A DNA stretch of 15,427 nucleotides from Alphaproteobacteria bacterium (GCA_018830415.1 JAHJSJ010000121.1:1-15427), one strand, 5' to 3'. Counted from the first letter of the stretch, positions 1 through 7,223 are shown. The notes: generated from the letters alone by a model not told the origin. Program-made: numbers and translations.

Positions 1-43
1 CTCACCCCCCCTTTTTTATCCCCCTTGTGCGGGGTGGTGGGGG
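1..43 (-). other. Homopolymer-rich stretch after a decayed gene, possible RBS of a gene beyond the edge
   Basis: Read on the minus strand, this short stretch follows the stop codon of the 44-362 pseudogene. It consists of G5, then a run of six A and seven G, then TGAG. The purine run resembles a very strong Shine-Dalgarno sequence for a gene starting just outside the window, and the A6-G junction also contains an A-AAA-AAG slippery heptamer. No coding frame can be assigned here. Long mononucleotide runs are also places where sequencing indels collect, so the exact lengths should be treated with care. Confidence 0.3.
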
Positions 44-362
44 CTATTCTGGGCCGCCATGTTTTTCGCGCAGCGCCTTCATTACCAGCGCGCTTTGCGC
101 CCATTGCGGGGCCTTGCCGGTGGCAAGCGCATCCCGGCCATTATCGGGAAGGTGAATCGCCACTGGTGCGCCAGCCGACGCGCGCGCTTCAAAGGCTTCG
201 CGCGTTTCGTCCGGTTCGCGCCGGATTGAGCCGCCGCCCACAATTATCGCGCTTAGAGCGCTTTCCGGTTGCCCCATCGCAAAGGAAAATCACCGATGGG
301 CCAGCGGGCGCGTTTGTGCCGCGCGTTGCCTCTATCCGGTCCAGTCGTTTGCGCAGGTTCAT
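44..362 (-). pseudogene. Frameshifted small phage-type hypothetical protein
   Basis: I do not recognise a named family. Reading from the ATG at 362, the protein starts MNLRKRLDRIEATRG and runs to a hydrophobic strand SVIFLCDGATGK. About ten residues later this frame stops looking like protein. In the next frame the sequence continues naturally as ALSAIIVGGGSIRREPDE and AFEARASAG, and ends at a TAG at 44-46. The two halves together make a plausible protein of about 105 residues: a basic N-terminal helix, a beta strand, a glycine turn, and an acidic/arginine helix. From memory, proteins of this shape sit near terminase or DNA-modification genes in alphaproteobacterial prophages, but that is inference. 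A single-base indel near 270-285 would explain the break. GAAAGGG lies about 7 bases before the ATG. It may be a real pseudogene or an assembly error. Confidence 0.5.
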
Positions 363-364
363 GG

Positions 365-386
365 GCAGGCCCTTTCGATTGCCTGC
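365..386 (-). promoter_or_regulatory. Hairpin over the ribosome binding site of the 44-362 gene
   Basis: GCAGGC and GCCTGC form a perfect 6-bp stem with a 10-base loop just upstream of the ATG at 362. The GAAAGGG Shine-Dalgarno sequence spans the end of the loop and the start of the stem. Such a structure could damp translation of the small gene. No experimental analogue is known to me, and a 6-bp GC stem can occur by chance in DNA this GC-rich. Confidence 0.25.
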
Positions 387-414
387 ACCCTTTTACCCTA
401 TCGGCTTGCGATCG

Positions 415-537
415 TCATGCCGCGAAGCGTCCGCCTTCGGTGGGGCGGGCTTGGCCCAGCGCGCTTAGGCTTTCCAAGAGCGGCTGGACCGTGCCACCGG
501 ATTGCTGCCAGCGGGTGATGAAATCATCGATGTTCAA
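415..537 (-). CDS. Possible 40-residue ORF or gene fragment, unknown
   Basis: A 40-codon reading frame starts at TTG (537), preceded by an AGGCAGGG purine stretch, and ends at TGA (415-417). An in-frame TAA lies shortly upstream, so it cannot extend far. The peptide begins MNIDDFITRWQQSGG and ends LGQARPTEGGRFAA. The pattern LLESLSALGQAR followed by a GGRF turn resembles the end of a winged-helix domain, as found at the C terminus of some phage DNA-modification proteins, so this may be a remnant. It lies upstream of the 44-362 pseudogene on the same strand, which suggests a decayed phage-derived pair. The assignment is inference from pattern alone. The frame could also be non-coding. Confidence 0.3.
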   Translation of the reverse strand: MNIDDFITRWQQSGGTVQPLLESLSALGQARPTEGGRFAA

Positions 538-683
538 GCCGCCACCCTGCCTTTACCGCGCGGAAAATGCCGCGCTTGTGTGTGGCCTTACGGGATAACG
601 GCCAAAGCTGGCGGGGCAAGCGTCAATCCTTCCGCTAGCCGCTGGATTACCGCATCGCCCTTCGGGCACCTCGCAATAACGAA
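538..683. repeat. Hairpin-rich dispersed repeat next to the SDR gene stop
   Basis: No gene is visible here. The stretch holds several inverted repeats: GCGCGG/CCGCGC with a 6-base loop (558-575), GGCC/GGCC bracketing 584-603, and GCCC-TTCG-GGC (657-667). On the minus strand the part nearest the SDR gene (641-681) begins CGTTATTGCGAGGTGCCC and continues to GGTAATCCAG. That matches from memory the short 'cattgcgag...gcaatccag' intergenic palindrome scattered through many proteobacterial genomes, including sphingomonads. It ends at 681, two bases beyond the SDR stop codon at 684-686, so it lies in that gene's 3' untranslated region and may act as its transcript end. Copy number cannot be judged from one window. 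Confidence 0.5.
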
Positions 684-1490
684 TTAGATGAGGTTTGCTA
701 ATCCTTCGACATAGGTCGGGAATTGCGGCCGCCATCGCAGCACCCGCTTGGCCTTGCCGTTGGCGACGCGGCGGTTTTCGGCATAGAACCCGCGCGCCAT
801 TTCCGAGAGGTTTGCGTTCTCCAGCGTCTCCAGCGGCGGCGGCTCCACACCCAACAACCGGCAGGCGTGTTCGGTCACTTCATTGCCGCTGCACGGCAGA
901 TCGTCGCCAATATTATAGGCACCCTGCGGTGCGTCCTGTGTCAGCGCGGCGACCACGGCGCTGGCAATGTCATCAACATGGACGCGGCTGAACACTTGCC
1001 CCTGCAAATCGATCCGCCGCGCCTTCCCTTCGCGCACTCGGTCGAGCGCGCTGCGCCCCGGCCCATAGATGCCCGGCAGGCGGAACACCCGCGCGCCCAT
1101 GTTGAGCCATGCTTGGTCTGCCTCGGCGCGCGCATTGCGGCGCCCCCCCACTTCTTCGGCCCCGGATTGCGCGATGGTCGGCGTCGCCTCGTCCACCCAC
1201 GCGCCTGCGCGGTCGCCGTAAACCCCGGTGGACGAGAGGTAGAACAGCGGCTTGTCCACTAGCGCGTCACCATAGGTATCGAGCACCGGATCGCCGCCGT
1301 TCATCCGGTCGGGCGGGACGGAGGATAGAATGTGGGTGGCCTGCGCTACCGCTCCAAGCACCACCTCCCGATCAGCAAAGGCGATGTCGCCCGCGCTGCC
1401 GGTTGCGCTGACCTGCCAGCCGCGCGCCCGCATCACCCCAGCAATGCACCCCGCAGTGTAACCCAGCCCGAAGATCAGCAATCTGCTCAT
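684..1490 (-). CDS. YeeZ-like NAD(P)-dependent epimerase/SDR family protein
   Basis: This 268-residue protein is a Rossmann-fold sugar-nucleotide-epimerase-like member of the SDR superfamily. The nucleotide-binding turn is FGLGYTAGCIA at residues 7-17. A strand leading to SSTGVYGD (86-93) and the RLPGIYGPGRSALD segment match the YeeZ/atypical extended SDR group, whose length (about 270-290) also fits. The usual YxxxK catalytic pair is not seen; its place is taken by RRNARAEAD, which is common in this subgroup and leaves the enzymatic activity unclear. HVDDIA and YNIGDD are further family landmarks. The ATG at 1490 has GCAAGG 7 bases upstream. It is transcribed away from pepN. The substrate is unknown, so I give no gene symbol. 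Confidence 0.85.
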   Translation of the reverse strand: MSRLLIFGLGYTAGCIAGVMRARGWQVSATGSAGDIAFADREVVLGAVAQATHILSSVPPDRMNGGDPVLDTYGDALVDKPLFYLSSTGVYGDRAGAWVDEATPTIAQSGAEEVGGRRNARAEADQAWLNMGARVFRLPGIYGPGRSALDRVREGKARRIDLQGQVFSRVHVDDIASAVVAALTQDAPQGAYNIGDDLPCSGNEVTEHACRLLGVEPPPLETLENANLSEMARGFYAENRRVANGKAKRVLRWRPQFPTYVEGLANLI

Positions 1491-1497
1491 GCACCAA

Positions 1498-1503
1498 CCT
1501 TGC
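1498..1503 (-). promoter_or_regulatory. Ribosome binding site of the SDR gene
   Basis: On the minus strand GCAAGG stands 7 bases before the ATG at 1490. It supports that start and leaves almost nothing between the ribosome site and the flanking inverted repeat. Confidence 0.5.
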
Positions 1504-1570
1504 CGTTCGCCTCATGCGAAGTCGAGAGGCTTTGGCGCAATGGTGTCTCGACTTCGCGCGGCACCAACGG
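1503..1570. repeat. BIME-like pair of inverted REP-type palindromes
   Basis: Two 28-bp units face each other head to head with a 12-bp spacer (1503-1530 and 1543-1570). Their cores, GCGAAGTCGAGA (1516-1527) and TCTCGACTTCGC (1546-1557), are perfect 12-bp inverted repeats, and both outer edges carry CCGTT/AACGG-like ends. Each unit is itself a small imperfect palindrome (GCCTC/GAGGC on the left, GTGTC/GGCAC on the right). This is the architecture of a bacterial interspersed mosaic element made of two REP units. Similar TCTCGACTTCGC units are, from memory, common between genes in sphingomonads. It occupies most of the gap between the divergent SDR gene and pepN and could fold into a strong cruciform. 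A RAYT-type transposase would be the expected mobiliser, but none is in the window. Confidence 0.7.
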
Positions 1571-1572
1571 GT

Positions 1573-1578
1573 AAAGGG
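1573..1578 (+). promoter_or_regulatory. Ribosome binding site fixing the pepN start
   Basis: AAAGGG lies 6 bases before the ATG at 1585. It picks that codon over the in-frame ATG at 1489, whose reading would translate the inverted repeat pair and overlap the first codon of the divergent SDR gene. Confidence 0.6.
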
Positions 1579-1584
1579 CACGGC

Positions 1585-4245
1585 ATGGATATCGCAACCA
1601 CCCCCACCGCCCCCGACGGCAACCCCGAACTCGCGGATGCTGCCACCGCCCCGCACGATCCCCCGGTGATCCGCCGCGAGGATTACCGGCCATACCCGTG
1701 GCGCGTGCGGACGACGCATCTCGACTTCCAGTTGGGGCTTGAGGCGACTCGGGTTACGGCGACCCTGACGGTCGAACGTAACCCCGCCGCCGAACCCAGC
1801 CGCGAACTGCGCCTCAATGGCGACAGCCTTTCCGCGCTCAACGTCACTATCGACGGCGCGCCTGCGGACTGGCGCATGGACGGCCCCGATCTCGTTCTCA
1901 CCTTGCCCGGCGACAGGCACACGGTCGCCATCGTCACCACCATCGACCCCGCCGCCAACACCCAGTTGATGGGCCTCTATGCCTCGAACGGGATGCTCTG
2001 CACCCAGTGCGAGGCCGAGGGCTTCCGCCGGATCACGTTCTTCCCCGACCGGCCCGATGTTCTCTCGACCTATTCGGTGCGGATGACGGGCGACAAGGCA
2101 GCGTTCCCGGTGTTGCTGTGCAACGGCAACCGCGTGGCTGAGGGTGACAATTCCGATGGCACCCATTGGGCTGAATGGCACGATCCGTGGCCCAAGCCAT
2201 CCTATCTGTTCGCGCTGGTGGCGGGCGATCTGGTGGCCAATTCTAAACCTTTCACCACCACATCCGGGCGCTCAGTCGAATGCAACATCTGGGTGCGGGC
2301 CGATGACCTCGCGCGAACCGACCATGCGCTCGAATCGCTCCATCGAGCGATGAAGTGGGACGAGGACGTGTTCGGGCGCGAATATGACCTTGATCTCTAC
2401 AACATCGTCGCCGTGTCCGATTTCAACATGGGAGCGATGGAGAACAAGGGGCTCAACGTCTTCAACACCAAATACGTGCTGGCCGACCCCGATACCGCGA
2501 CAGATGCCGATTTCGACGCGGTTGAAGGCGTGATTGCGCACGAATATTTCCACAACTGGTCGGGCAACCGCGTCACCTGCCGCGACTGGTTCCAGCTTTC
2601 GCTGAAAGAAGGCTTCACCGTGCTGCGCGACCAATTGTTCTCGCAGGATATGCAGGGTGAGGCAGTCAAGCGGATCGAGGATGTGCGCATCCTGCGCGGC
2701 GCGCAGTTTCCCGAGGATGCCGGGCCGCTTGCCCACCCGATCCGGCCCGACTCTTACCGCGAAATCAGCAATTTCTACACCGCCACTGTCTATAATAAGG
2801 GCGCCGAAGTCATCCGCATGATGCGGACGATGGCCGGGTTGGAGCGGTTCCGCCAAGGCACCGACCTCTACTTCAATCGCCACGATGGCGAGGCGGCGAC
2901 CTGTGAGGATTTCGTGCGTGCTATCGAAGACGGAGCGGGGCTTGATCTCACCCAGTTCCGACGCTGGTATTCACAGGCCGGGACGCCGCGTGTGGTAGTG
3001 TCGCAGGCGGCAAGCGGCGACACACTGACACTGACGCTGAAACAAACCATCCCCGCCACCCCCGGCCAGCCCGACAAGCTGCCGATGCCAATCCCGCTGC
3101 GGGTTGCGGTGCATTCGCGCGGCGGCGCGCTGGGCGCGGAACAGCTGGTCGTGCTCACCGACGCGCAGCAGAGCTTCACCTTGCCGCTGGCCGGCCCCGA
3201 TCCGGTGGTGTCGATCAACCGCGGCTTCACCGCCCCGGTGGTGATTGATCGAGCTTTGGTGCGCGAAGACCTCGTGTTCCTCGCCGCGCAGGATGACGAT
3301 CCCTTCGCCCGTTCCGAAGCTTTGCAGGAACTCGCCGTCAGCCATCTTGTCGGTACCGCGAGCGGTGAATTGTCGGTTGACGAAATGGCCGCAGGTGAGG
3401 CGGCAATCATCGGCGCGTTCCGGTCGAGTTTGGCTGATGCTGCGCTCGACGATGCAATGCGCGGTGAATTGATGGTACTGCCATCAGAAACCTACCTGTT
3501 CGAAGTTATGGCCACAGGCGACCGGTTGGCCGACCCCGGCGCGATTCATACTGCACGCGAAGGGTTGAAGGCCGCCATCGGCGCCGCGTTGGCAGATGAT
3601 CTGCTGGCGCTTCACGCGCGCGCTTCGGCAATCACGCTCGATGATCCGGCGGGACGCGGTGCGCGCAAGGTCAAGACTGCGGCGCTCGCGCTGATCGCTG
3701 CCGCCGATCCGGCACGCGCCGCCACGCTTGCCGCGCAGCAATATGACGCGGCGGACAACATGACCGACCGGCAGGGCGCGCTGATGATGCTGTGCGGGCT
3801 GGATCATCCCGCGCGCGATGACAAGTTGGCGGCGTTCTATGATCGCTACCAGCACAACCCGTTGGTGGTGGACAAGTGGTTCACTTTGCAAGCGCTCTCG
3901 CTCCACCCCGATGTGATCGCGCAGGTTCGCGAGTTGGCCGAACACCCGGACTTTACCCTGAAGAACCCCAACCGGGTGCGTTCGTTGCACATGGCGTTCG
4001 CGGGCAATCCCAAGGGTTTCCATGCAGCCAGCGGCGAAGGCTATCGGATGGTGGCGGACGTGATCCTCGCGCTTGATCCGATCAACCCGCAAACCGCAGC
4101 GAGGTTCGTTCCCTCGCTCGGACGCTGGCGGCGGATCGAGCCGGTGCGCGCGGCGTTGATGAAGGGCGAGCTTGAGCGGATCGCGGCGGCAGGCAATCTG
4201 TCGCGCGATACGTTTGAACAGGTCAGCCGCAGCCTCGATGGCTGA
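1585..4245 (+). CDS. pepN: Aminopeptidase N (M1 family zinc metallopeptidase)
   Basis: This cytoplasmic zinc aminopeptidase of 886 residues releases N-terminal amino acids from peptides. The M1 signature is complete. GAMEN is at residues 283-287. The zinc motif HEYFH has H319 and H323 as ligands and E320 as catalytic base, and the third ligand E342 lies in LKEGF, giving the canonical HExxH-x18-E spacing. The N-terminal beta domain (YRPYPWRVRTTHLDFQLG onward) and the long helical C-terminal domain match the bacterial PepN type (E. coli 870 residues). An in-frame ATG at 1489 would add 32 residues encoded by the inverted repeats and is rejected. The stop codon lies inside the start region of pgeF, so the two genes form one transcription unit. 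Confidence 0.97.
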   Translation: MDIATTPTAPDGNPELADAATAPHDPPVIRREDYRPYPWRVRTTHLDFQLGLEATRVTATLTVERNPAAEPSRELRLNGDSLSALNVTIDGAPADWRMDGPDLVLTLPGDRHTVAIVTTIDPAANTQLMGLYASNGMLCTQCEAEGFRRITFFPDRPDVLSTYSVRMTGDKAAFPVLLCNGNRVAEGDNSDGTHWAEWHDPWPKPSYLFALVAGDLVANSKPFTTTSGRSVECNIWVRADDLARTDHALESLHRAMKWDEDVFGREYDLDLYNIVAVSDFNMGAMENKGLNVFNTKYVLADPDTATDADFDAVEGVIAHEYFHNWSGNRVTCRDWFQLSLKEGFTVLRDQLFSQDMQGEAVKRIEDVRILRGAQFPEDAGPLAHPIRPDSYREISNFYTATVYNKGAEVIRMMRTMAGLERFRQGTDLYFNRHDGEAATCEDFVRAIEDGAGLDLTQFRRWYSQAGTPRVVVSQAASGDTLTLTLKQTIPATPGQPDKLPMPIPLRVAVHSRGGALGAEQLVVLTDAQQSFTLPLAGPDPVVSINRGFTAPVVIDRALVREDLVFLAAQDDDPFARSEALQELAVSHLVGTASGELSVDEMAAGEAAIIGAFRSSLADAALDDAMRGELMVLPSETYLFEVMATGDRLADPGAIHTAREGLKAAIGAALADDLLALHARASAITLDDPAGRGARKVKTAALALIAAADPARAATLAAQQYDAADNMTDRQGALMMLCGLDHPARDDKLAAFYDRYQHNPLVVDKWFTLQALSLHPDVIAQVRELAEHPDFTLKNPNRVRSLHMAFAGNPKGFHAASGEGYRMVADVILALDPINPQTAARFVPSLGRWRRIEPVRAALMKGELERIAAAGNLSRDTFEQVSRSLDG

Positions 4246-4999
4246 GATGACCCCCTTTGCCATCGAGCGTTCGGTGCTGCTGGACGGCATCCCGCACGGC
4301 TTTTTCGGCAGCGCAGGCGGCGCGCATCAATTCGGTTTTGGCGGGCCGGGCGATGCTGCGGATGTAAGGACGCTGCGGGCGGAAGCGGCAAACGCAATCC
4401 TGCCCGGCGGGCGGCTGGCCGCGCCGCATCAGGTGCATTCGCCCGATGTCGTGATGGTGGACGCCGCCTGGGATGATGCTGCCGAAGGTCGCCCGGTGGC
4501 CGATGCGGTCGTAACCGCAATGACTGGCATCGTGCTCGGCATCGTGACCGCCGATTGTGCGCCCATTTTGCTGGCCGACCGCGCGGCAGGGGTGATTGGC
4601 GCGGCCCATGCCGGGTGGCGCGGCGCGGTGGGCGGCGTGCTTGAAAATACCGTCGCCGCAATGGAGCGCCTTGGCGCGCGGCGAAGCGCAATCGCAGCAG
4701 TGATCGGGCCGACCATCGCGCAGGCCAGTTACGAAGTTGACGCCGCCTTCCACTCGCAATTCGATGCTGCGGCGAACCGCTTTTTTGCGCCCGCACCGGA
4801 GCGTGAAGGCATTGTGCGCTGGTATTTTGACCTCCCAAGCCACATCGTCGCAAAATTGGCCGATGCTGGTATTGATAAAATTGCTGATATCGGCAGAGAT
4901 ACGTTCTCTAACGTTGCACATTACCATTCCTACCGCCGCTCGGCCCAAGTGGGCGAAGGTAATTATGGACGCCAAATCAGTATGATAGCTCTTCCCTGA
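4238..4999 (+). CDS. pgeF: Peptidoglycan editing factor PgeF (YfiH/laccase-domain, multicopper-oxidase-like)
   Basis: This 253-residue member of the YfiH/DUF152 family prevents incorporation of wrong amino acids (L-Ser) into muropeptide precursors; older annotations call it a polyphenol oxidase. Family motifs are all present: APHQVHS with H64 and H67, TADCAP with C107, and AAHAGWRG with H124. C107 and H124 match the numbering of the E. coli metal/catalytic residues. GPTI and the C-terminal HYHSYRR and GRQISMIAL block are also typical. The ATG at 4238 overlaps the pepN stop (4243-4245), giving translational coupling; an ATG at 4247 is an alternative. The last 150 bases are clearly less GC-rich than the rest of the gene. 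Confidence 0.93.
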   Translation: MAEMTPFAIERSVLLDGIPHGFFGSAGGAHQFGFGGPGDAADVRTLRAEAANAILPGGRLAAPHQVHSPDVVMVDAAWDDAAEGRPVADAVVTAMTGIVLGIVTADCAPILLADRAAGVIGAAHAGWRGAVGGVLENTVAAMERLGARRSAIAAVIGPTIAQASYEVDAAFHSQFDAAANRFFAPAPEREGIVRWYFDLPSHIVAKLADAGIDKIADIGRDTFSNVAHYHSYRRSAQVGEGNYGRQISMIALP

Positions 5000-5230
5000 T
5001 GCGAGTTTGCACACTGACGAACAGGCCTTGAATAAAACACAGTTGGATTTTTGAGTGATTGCCGTTAATTGCCCCCGCGAGTTCTGGGTGGGTTGGGTAG
5101 CAAACGCTCATGCTGTCCGGAGCAGGGATTGATTAAGCGGATCAAGCCGGAGGCAGCAGCCTTCGGAACTGGAACACCATGCTGCGCAAGGCATCATATA
5201 CGCGCGGCAACACGAGCAGGGTATTTGACG
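5000..5230 (+). promoter_or_regulatory. Leader/intergenic region upstream of petABC
   Basis: These 231 bases separate pgeF from petA and probably contain the promoter of the bc1 operon. The segment 5028-5077 is AT-rich for this genome and includes TTGGAT, a 15-16 base spacer and GTTAAT/TTAATT, a poor match to a sigma-70 type promoter. The frame of petA is open back to an ATG at 5069, but the peptide it would add has no Rieske-family character. CAGGG at 5217-5221, 9 bases before the ATG at 5231, is the likely ribosome binding site. No small gene or RNA is recognisable here. Confidence 0.4.
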
Positions 5231-5812
5231 ATGGCTGAAATGAGCGGCGCGACCACTCCCGCAGGTGCCTCGGAAATGACGGAAGGCGCAGATGGCATCC
5301 GCCGTCGCGACTGGATTCATGTCGCTGCATTGAGCACAGCGGGCGTAGGCGGGGCATCGCTGTTGTTCCCGCTGGTGAGCCAGATGGCGCCTTCGGCCGA
5401 TGTGCTTGCGCAAAGCACGACCGAAGTTGATGTCAGCGCAATCCAGCCGGGGCAAGCGATCAAGGTGATGTTCCGAAAGCAACCGCTATTCGTCCGCCGC
5501 TTGACCGCCGACGAGATTAAGCTGGCGAATGAAGTTGACATCAGCTCGCTGCGCGACCCCCAGACCCTGACTGAACGCACTAAGGAAGGGCATGAGGACA
5601 TGCTTGTGACGATGGGCGTGTGCACTCACTTGGGCTGCGTACCGCTGGGGGCGGCGGAAGGTGAAAACAAGGGCGAGTACGGCGGCTATTTCTGCCCCTG
5701 CCACGGTTCGCACTACGATACCGCAGCCCGCATTCGCAAAGGCCCGGCGCCTCTCAATCTGGTGGTCCCTGAATACAGCTTTAAAACCGACGCAGTCATC
5801 CGCGTCGGCTAA
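5231..5812 (+). CDS. petA: Ubiquinol-cytochrome c reductase Rieske iron-sulfur subunit
   Basis: This 193-residue 2Fe-2S subunit of the cytochrome bc1 complex takes the first electron from ubiquinol and carries it to cytochrome c1. The Rieske motifs are CTHLGC (C131, H133, C136) and CPCHGSH (C155, C157, H158). C131, H133, C155 and H158 ligate the cluster, and C136 and C157 form the stabilising disulfide. The N terminus has a twin-arginine-type RRRDW at residues 24-28 followed by a hydrophobic anchor, as expected for Tat-exported, uncleaved Rieske proteins. The start at 5231 is supported by CAGGG upstream and by normal family length; the next ATG at 5240 is possible. It is first in petABC, 67 bases before petB. 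Confidence 0.97.
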   Translation: MAEMSGATTPAGASEMTEGADGIRRRDWIHVAALSTAGVGGASLLFPLVSQMAPSADVLAQSTTEVDVSAIQPGQAIKVMFRKQPLFVRRLTADEIKLANEVDISSLRDPQTLTERTKEGHEDMLVTMGVCTHLGCVPLGAAEGENKGEYGGYFCPCHGSHYDTAARIRKGPAPLNLVVPEYSFKTDAVIRVG

Positions 5813-5879
5813 GTCTGCGCATGGGACTAATCATGATATCCGACCCGACCCGTAACATCGATCAATTCGAGAGAACGCT

Positions 5880-7169
5880 ATGAGTTTCGCCTGGGCAAAG
5901 CAGTACGAGCCGCAATCCGCTTTCACCAAGTGGCTTGACGAAAAATTGCCGCTTCCGCGGCTCGTTTACAGCGCGGTCGGGGCCGGCTATCCGGTGCCGC
6001 GCAATCTCAACTACATGTGGAATTTCGGCGTGCTTGCCGGGTTCTTTCTGGTAATACAGATCGTTACCGGGGTTGTTCTGGCGATGCATTACGCCGCCAA
6101 TTCCGAAGTTGCATTCGGCACGGTCGAACACATCATGCGCAACGTCAACTACGGTTGGATGCTGCGTTACGCCCACGCCAACGGCGCAAGCTTCTTCTTC
6201 ATCGTGATCTATCTGCACATCTTCCGCGGGTTTTACTATTCATCATACAAGGCCCCGCGCGAGATGATCTGGCTGCTGGGCGTGGTGATTTTCCTGCTGA
6301 TGATGGCAACCGCCTTCATGGGCTACGTGCTGCCGTGGGGCCAGATGAGCTTCTGGGGCGCGCAGGTCATCACCGGCCTGTTCAGCGCGATCCCGATCGT
6401 GGGCGAACCACTGCAGGTGTGGCTGCTGGGCGGATTTGCACCTGATAATGCAGCGCTCAACCGCTTTTTCTCGCTGCACTTCCTGCTGCCGTTCGTGATT
6501 GCAGGGGTTGTGATCCTGCACATCTGGGCGCTGCACATTCCGGGCTCGTCAAACCCGACCGGTGTGGAAGTGAAGCAGGAATCGGACACCGTGCCGTTCC
6601 ACCCCTACTACACGGCGAAGGATGGTTTCGGGCTGGGCGTGGTCCTGATCTTCTTCACGCTGATGGTATTCTTCCTGCCCAACGCATTGGGGCACCCGGA
6701 CAATTATATCGAGGCCAACCCGCTTTCGACCCCGGCGTTGATCGTGCCTGAATGGTATTTCTACCCATTCTACGCGATCCTGCGCGCTTTCACGGGCGAT
6801 CTCACCATTCCGTTTACCGGCATCGTTTTGATCCCGGCAAAGTTGCTTGGCGTGATCGCGATGTTCGGATCGATCCTGGTGTGGTTTATCCTGCCCTGGC
6901 TGGACAAGAGCCCGGTACGGTCGGGCCACTATCGCCCGCTGTTCCGCAAATTCTTCTGGTTCGGCTTGATCCCGACCATGGCAGCGCTGTTCTATCTTGG
7001 CGGTGCACACGCGGAAGAACCCTACATCATGTTGAGCCAGATATTCACGGCGTATTACTTCCTGCACTTCCTCGTGATTCTGCCGATTGTCAGCCAGATC
7101 GAAGTGCCCAAGCCGCTGCCGTTCTCGATCACCGAAGCGGTGACCGGCAAGGATAAGCCGGCCGAGTGA
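5880..7169 (+). CDS. petB: Cytochrome b of the bc1 complex
   Basis: This 429-residue integral membrane subunit carries both b hemes and the quinone sites. The two heme-ligand pairs are at the expected 14-residue spacing: H99/H113 (YAHANGASF to YLHIFRG) and H200/H214 (SLHFLLPF to ILHIWALH). The Qo-site PEWY motif starts at residue 290, inside VPEWYFYPFYAILRAF. There are eight predicted hydrophobic helices, ending in an LHFLVILPIVSQ helix and a short polar tail. Length matches alphaproteobacterial cytochrome b (full-length type, not the split b6/subunit IV). The upstream GAGAGAA gives a weak ribosome site. It lies between the Rieske gene and cytochrome c1 in the canonical order, with a 54-base gap to petC. 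Confidence 0.98.
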   Translation: MSFAWAKQYEPQSAFTKWLDEKLPLPRLVYSAVGAGYPVPRNLNYMWNFGVLAGFFLVIQIVTGVVLAMHYAANSEVAFGTVEHIMRNVNYGWMLRYAHANGASFFFIVIYLHIFRGFYYSSYKAPREMIWLLGVVIFLLMMATAFMGYVLPWGQMSFWGAQVITGLFSAIPIVGEPLQVWLLGGFAPDNAALNRFFSLHFLLPFVIAGVVILHIWALHIPGSSNPTGVEVKQESDTVPFHPYYTAKDGFGLGVVLIFFTLMVFFLPNALGHPDNYIEANPLSTPALIVPEWYFYPFYAILRAFTGDLTIPFTGIVLIPAKLLGVIAMFGSILVWFILPWLDKSPVRSGHYRPLFRKFFWFGLIPTMAALFYLGGAHAEEPYIMLSQIFTAYYFLHFLVILPIVSQIEVPKPLPFSITEAVTGKDKPAE

Positions 7170-7223
7170 TCGGTCGGGGCAGTTTCTACGCAATTTGATC
7201 CGATAACGAGAAAGAGTTCGGTC

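Noticed and set aside
25..468. Plus-strand reading frame of 147 codons at the left end
   Set aside because: It is arginine-, proline- and alanine-rich without family character, and lies opposite the minus-strand remnants that do look like protein.
1489..1584. N-terminal extension of pepN from the ATG at 1489
   Set aside because: The added 32 residues are encoded by the inverted repeats, and there is a good ribosome site before the ATG at 1585.
1372..2181. Long minus-strand open frame across the pepN start
   Set aside because: It lies antisense to well-conserved pepN sequence and to the repeat pair, has low-complexity Gly/His/Arg composition and no motif. Long antisense frames are common in GC-rich genomes.
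3484..5014. Long minus-strand frames opposite pepN and pgeF
   Set aside because: They are Arg/His-rich translations of the reverse strand of genes with full catalytic motifs, with no recognisable domain.
5028..5077. Sigma-70 promoter with exact -35/-10 boxes before petA
   Set aside because: The best hexamers match only about half the consensus positions, so only a general leader region is reported.
5069..5230. In-frame extension of the Rieske gene, or a separate small gene in the leader
   Set aside because: The 54 extra residues do not resemble Rieske N termini, and a Tat-type signal begins normally from the ATG at 5231.
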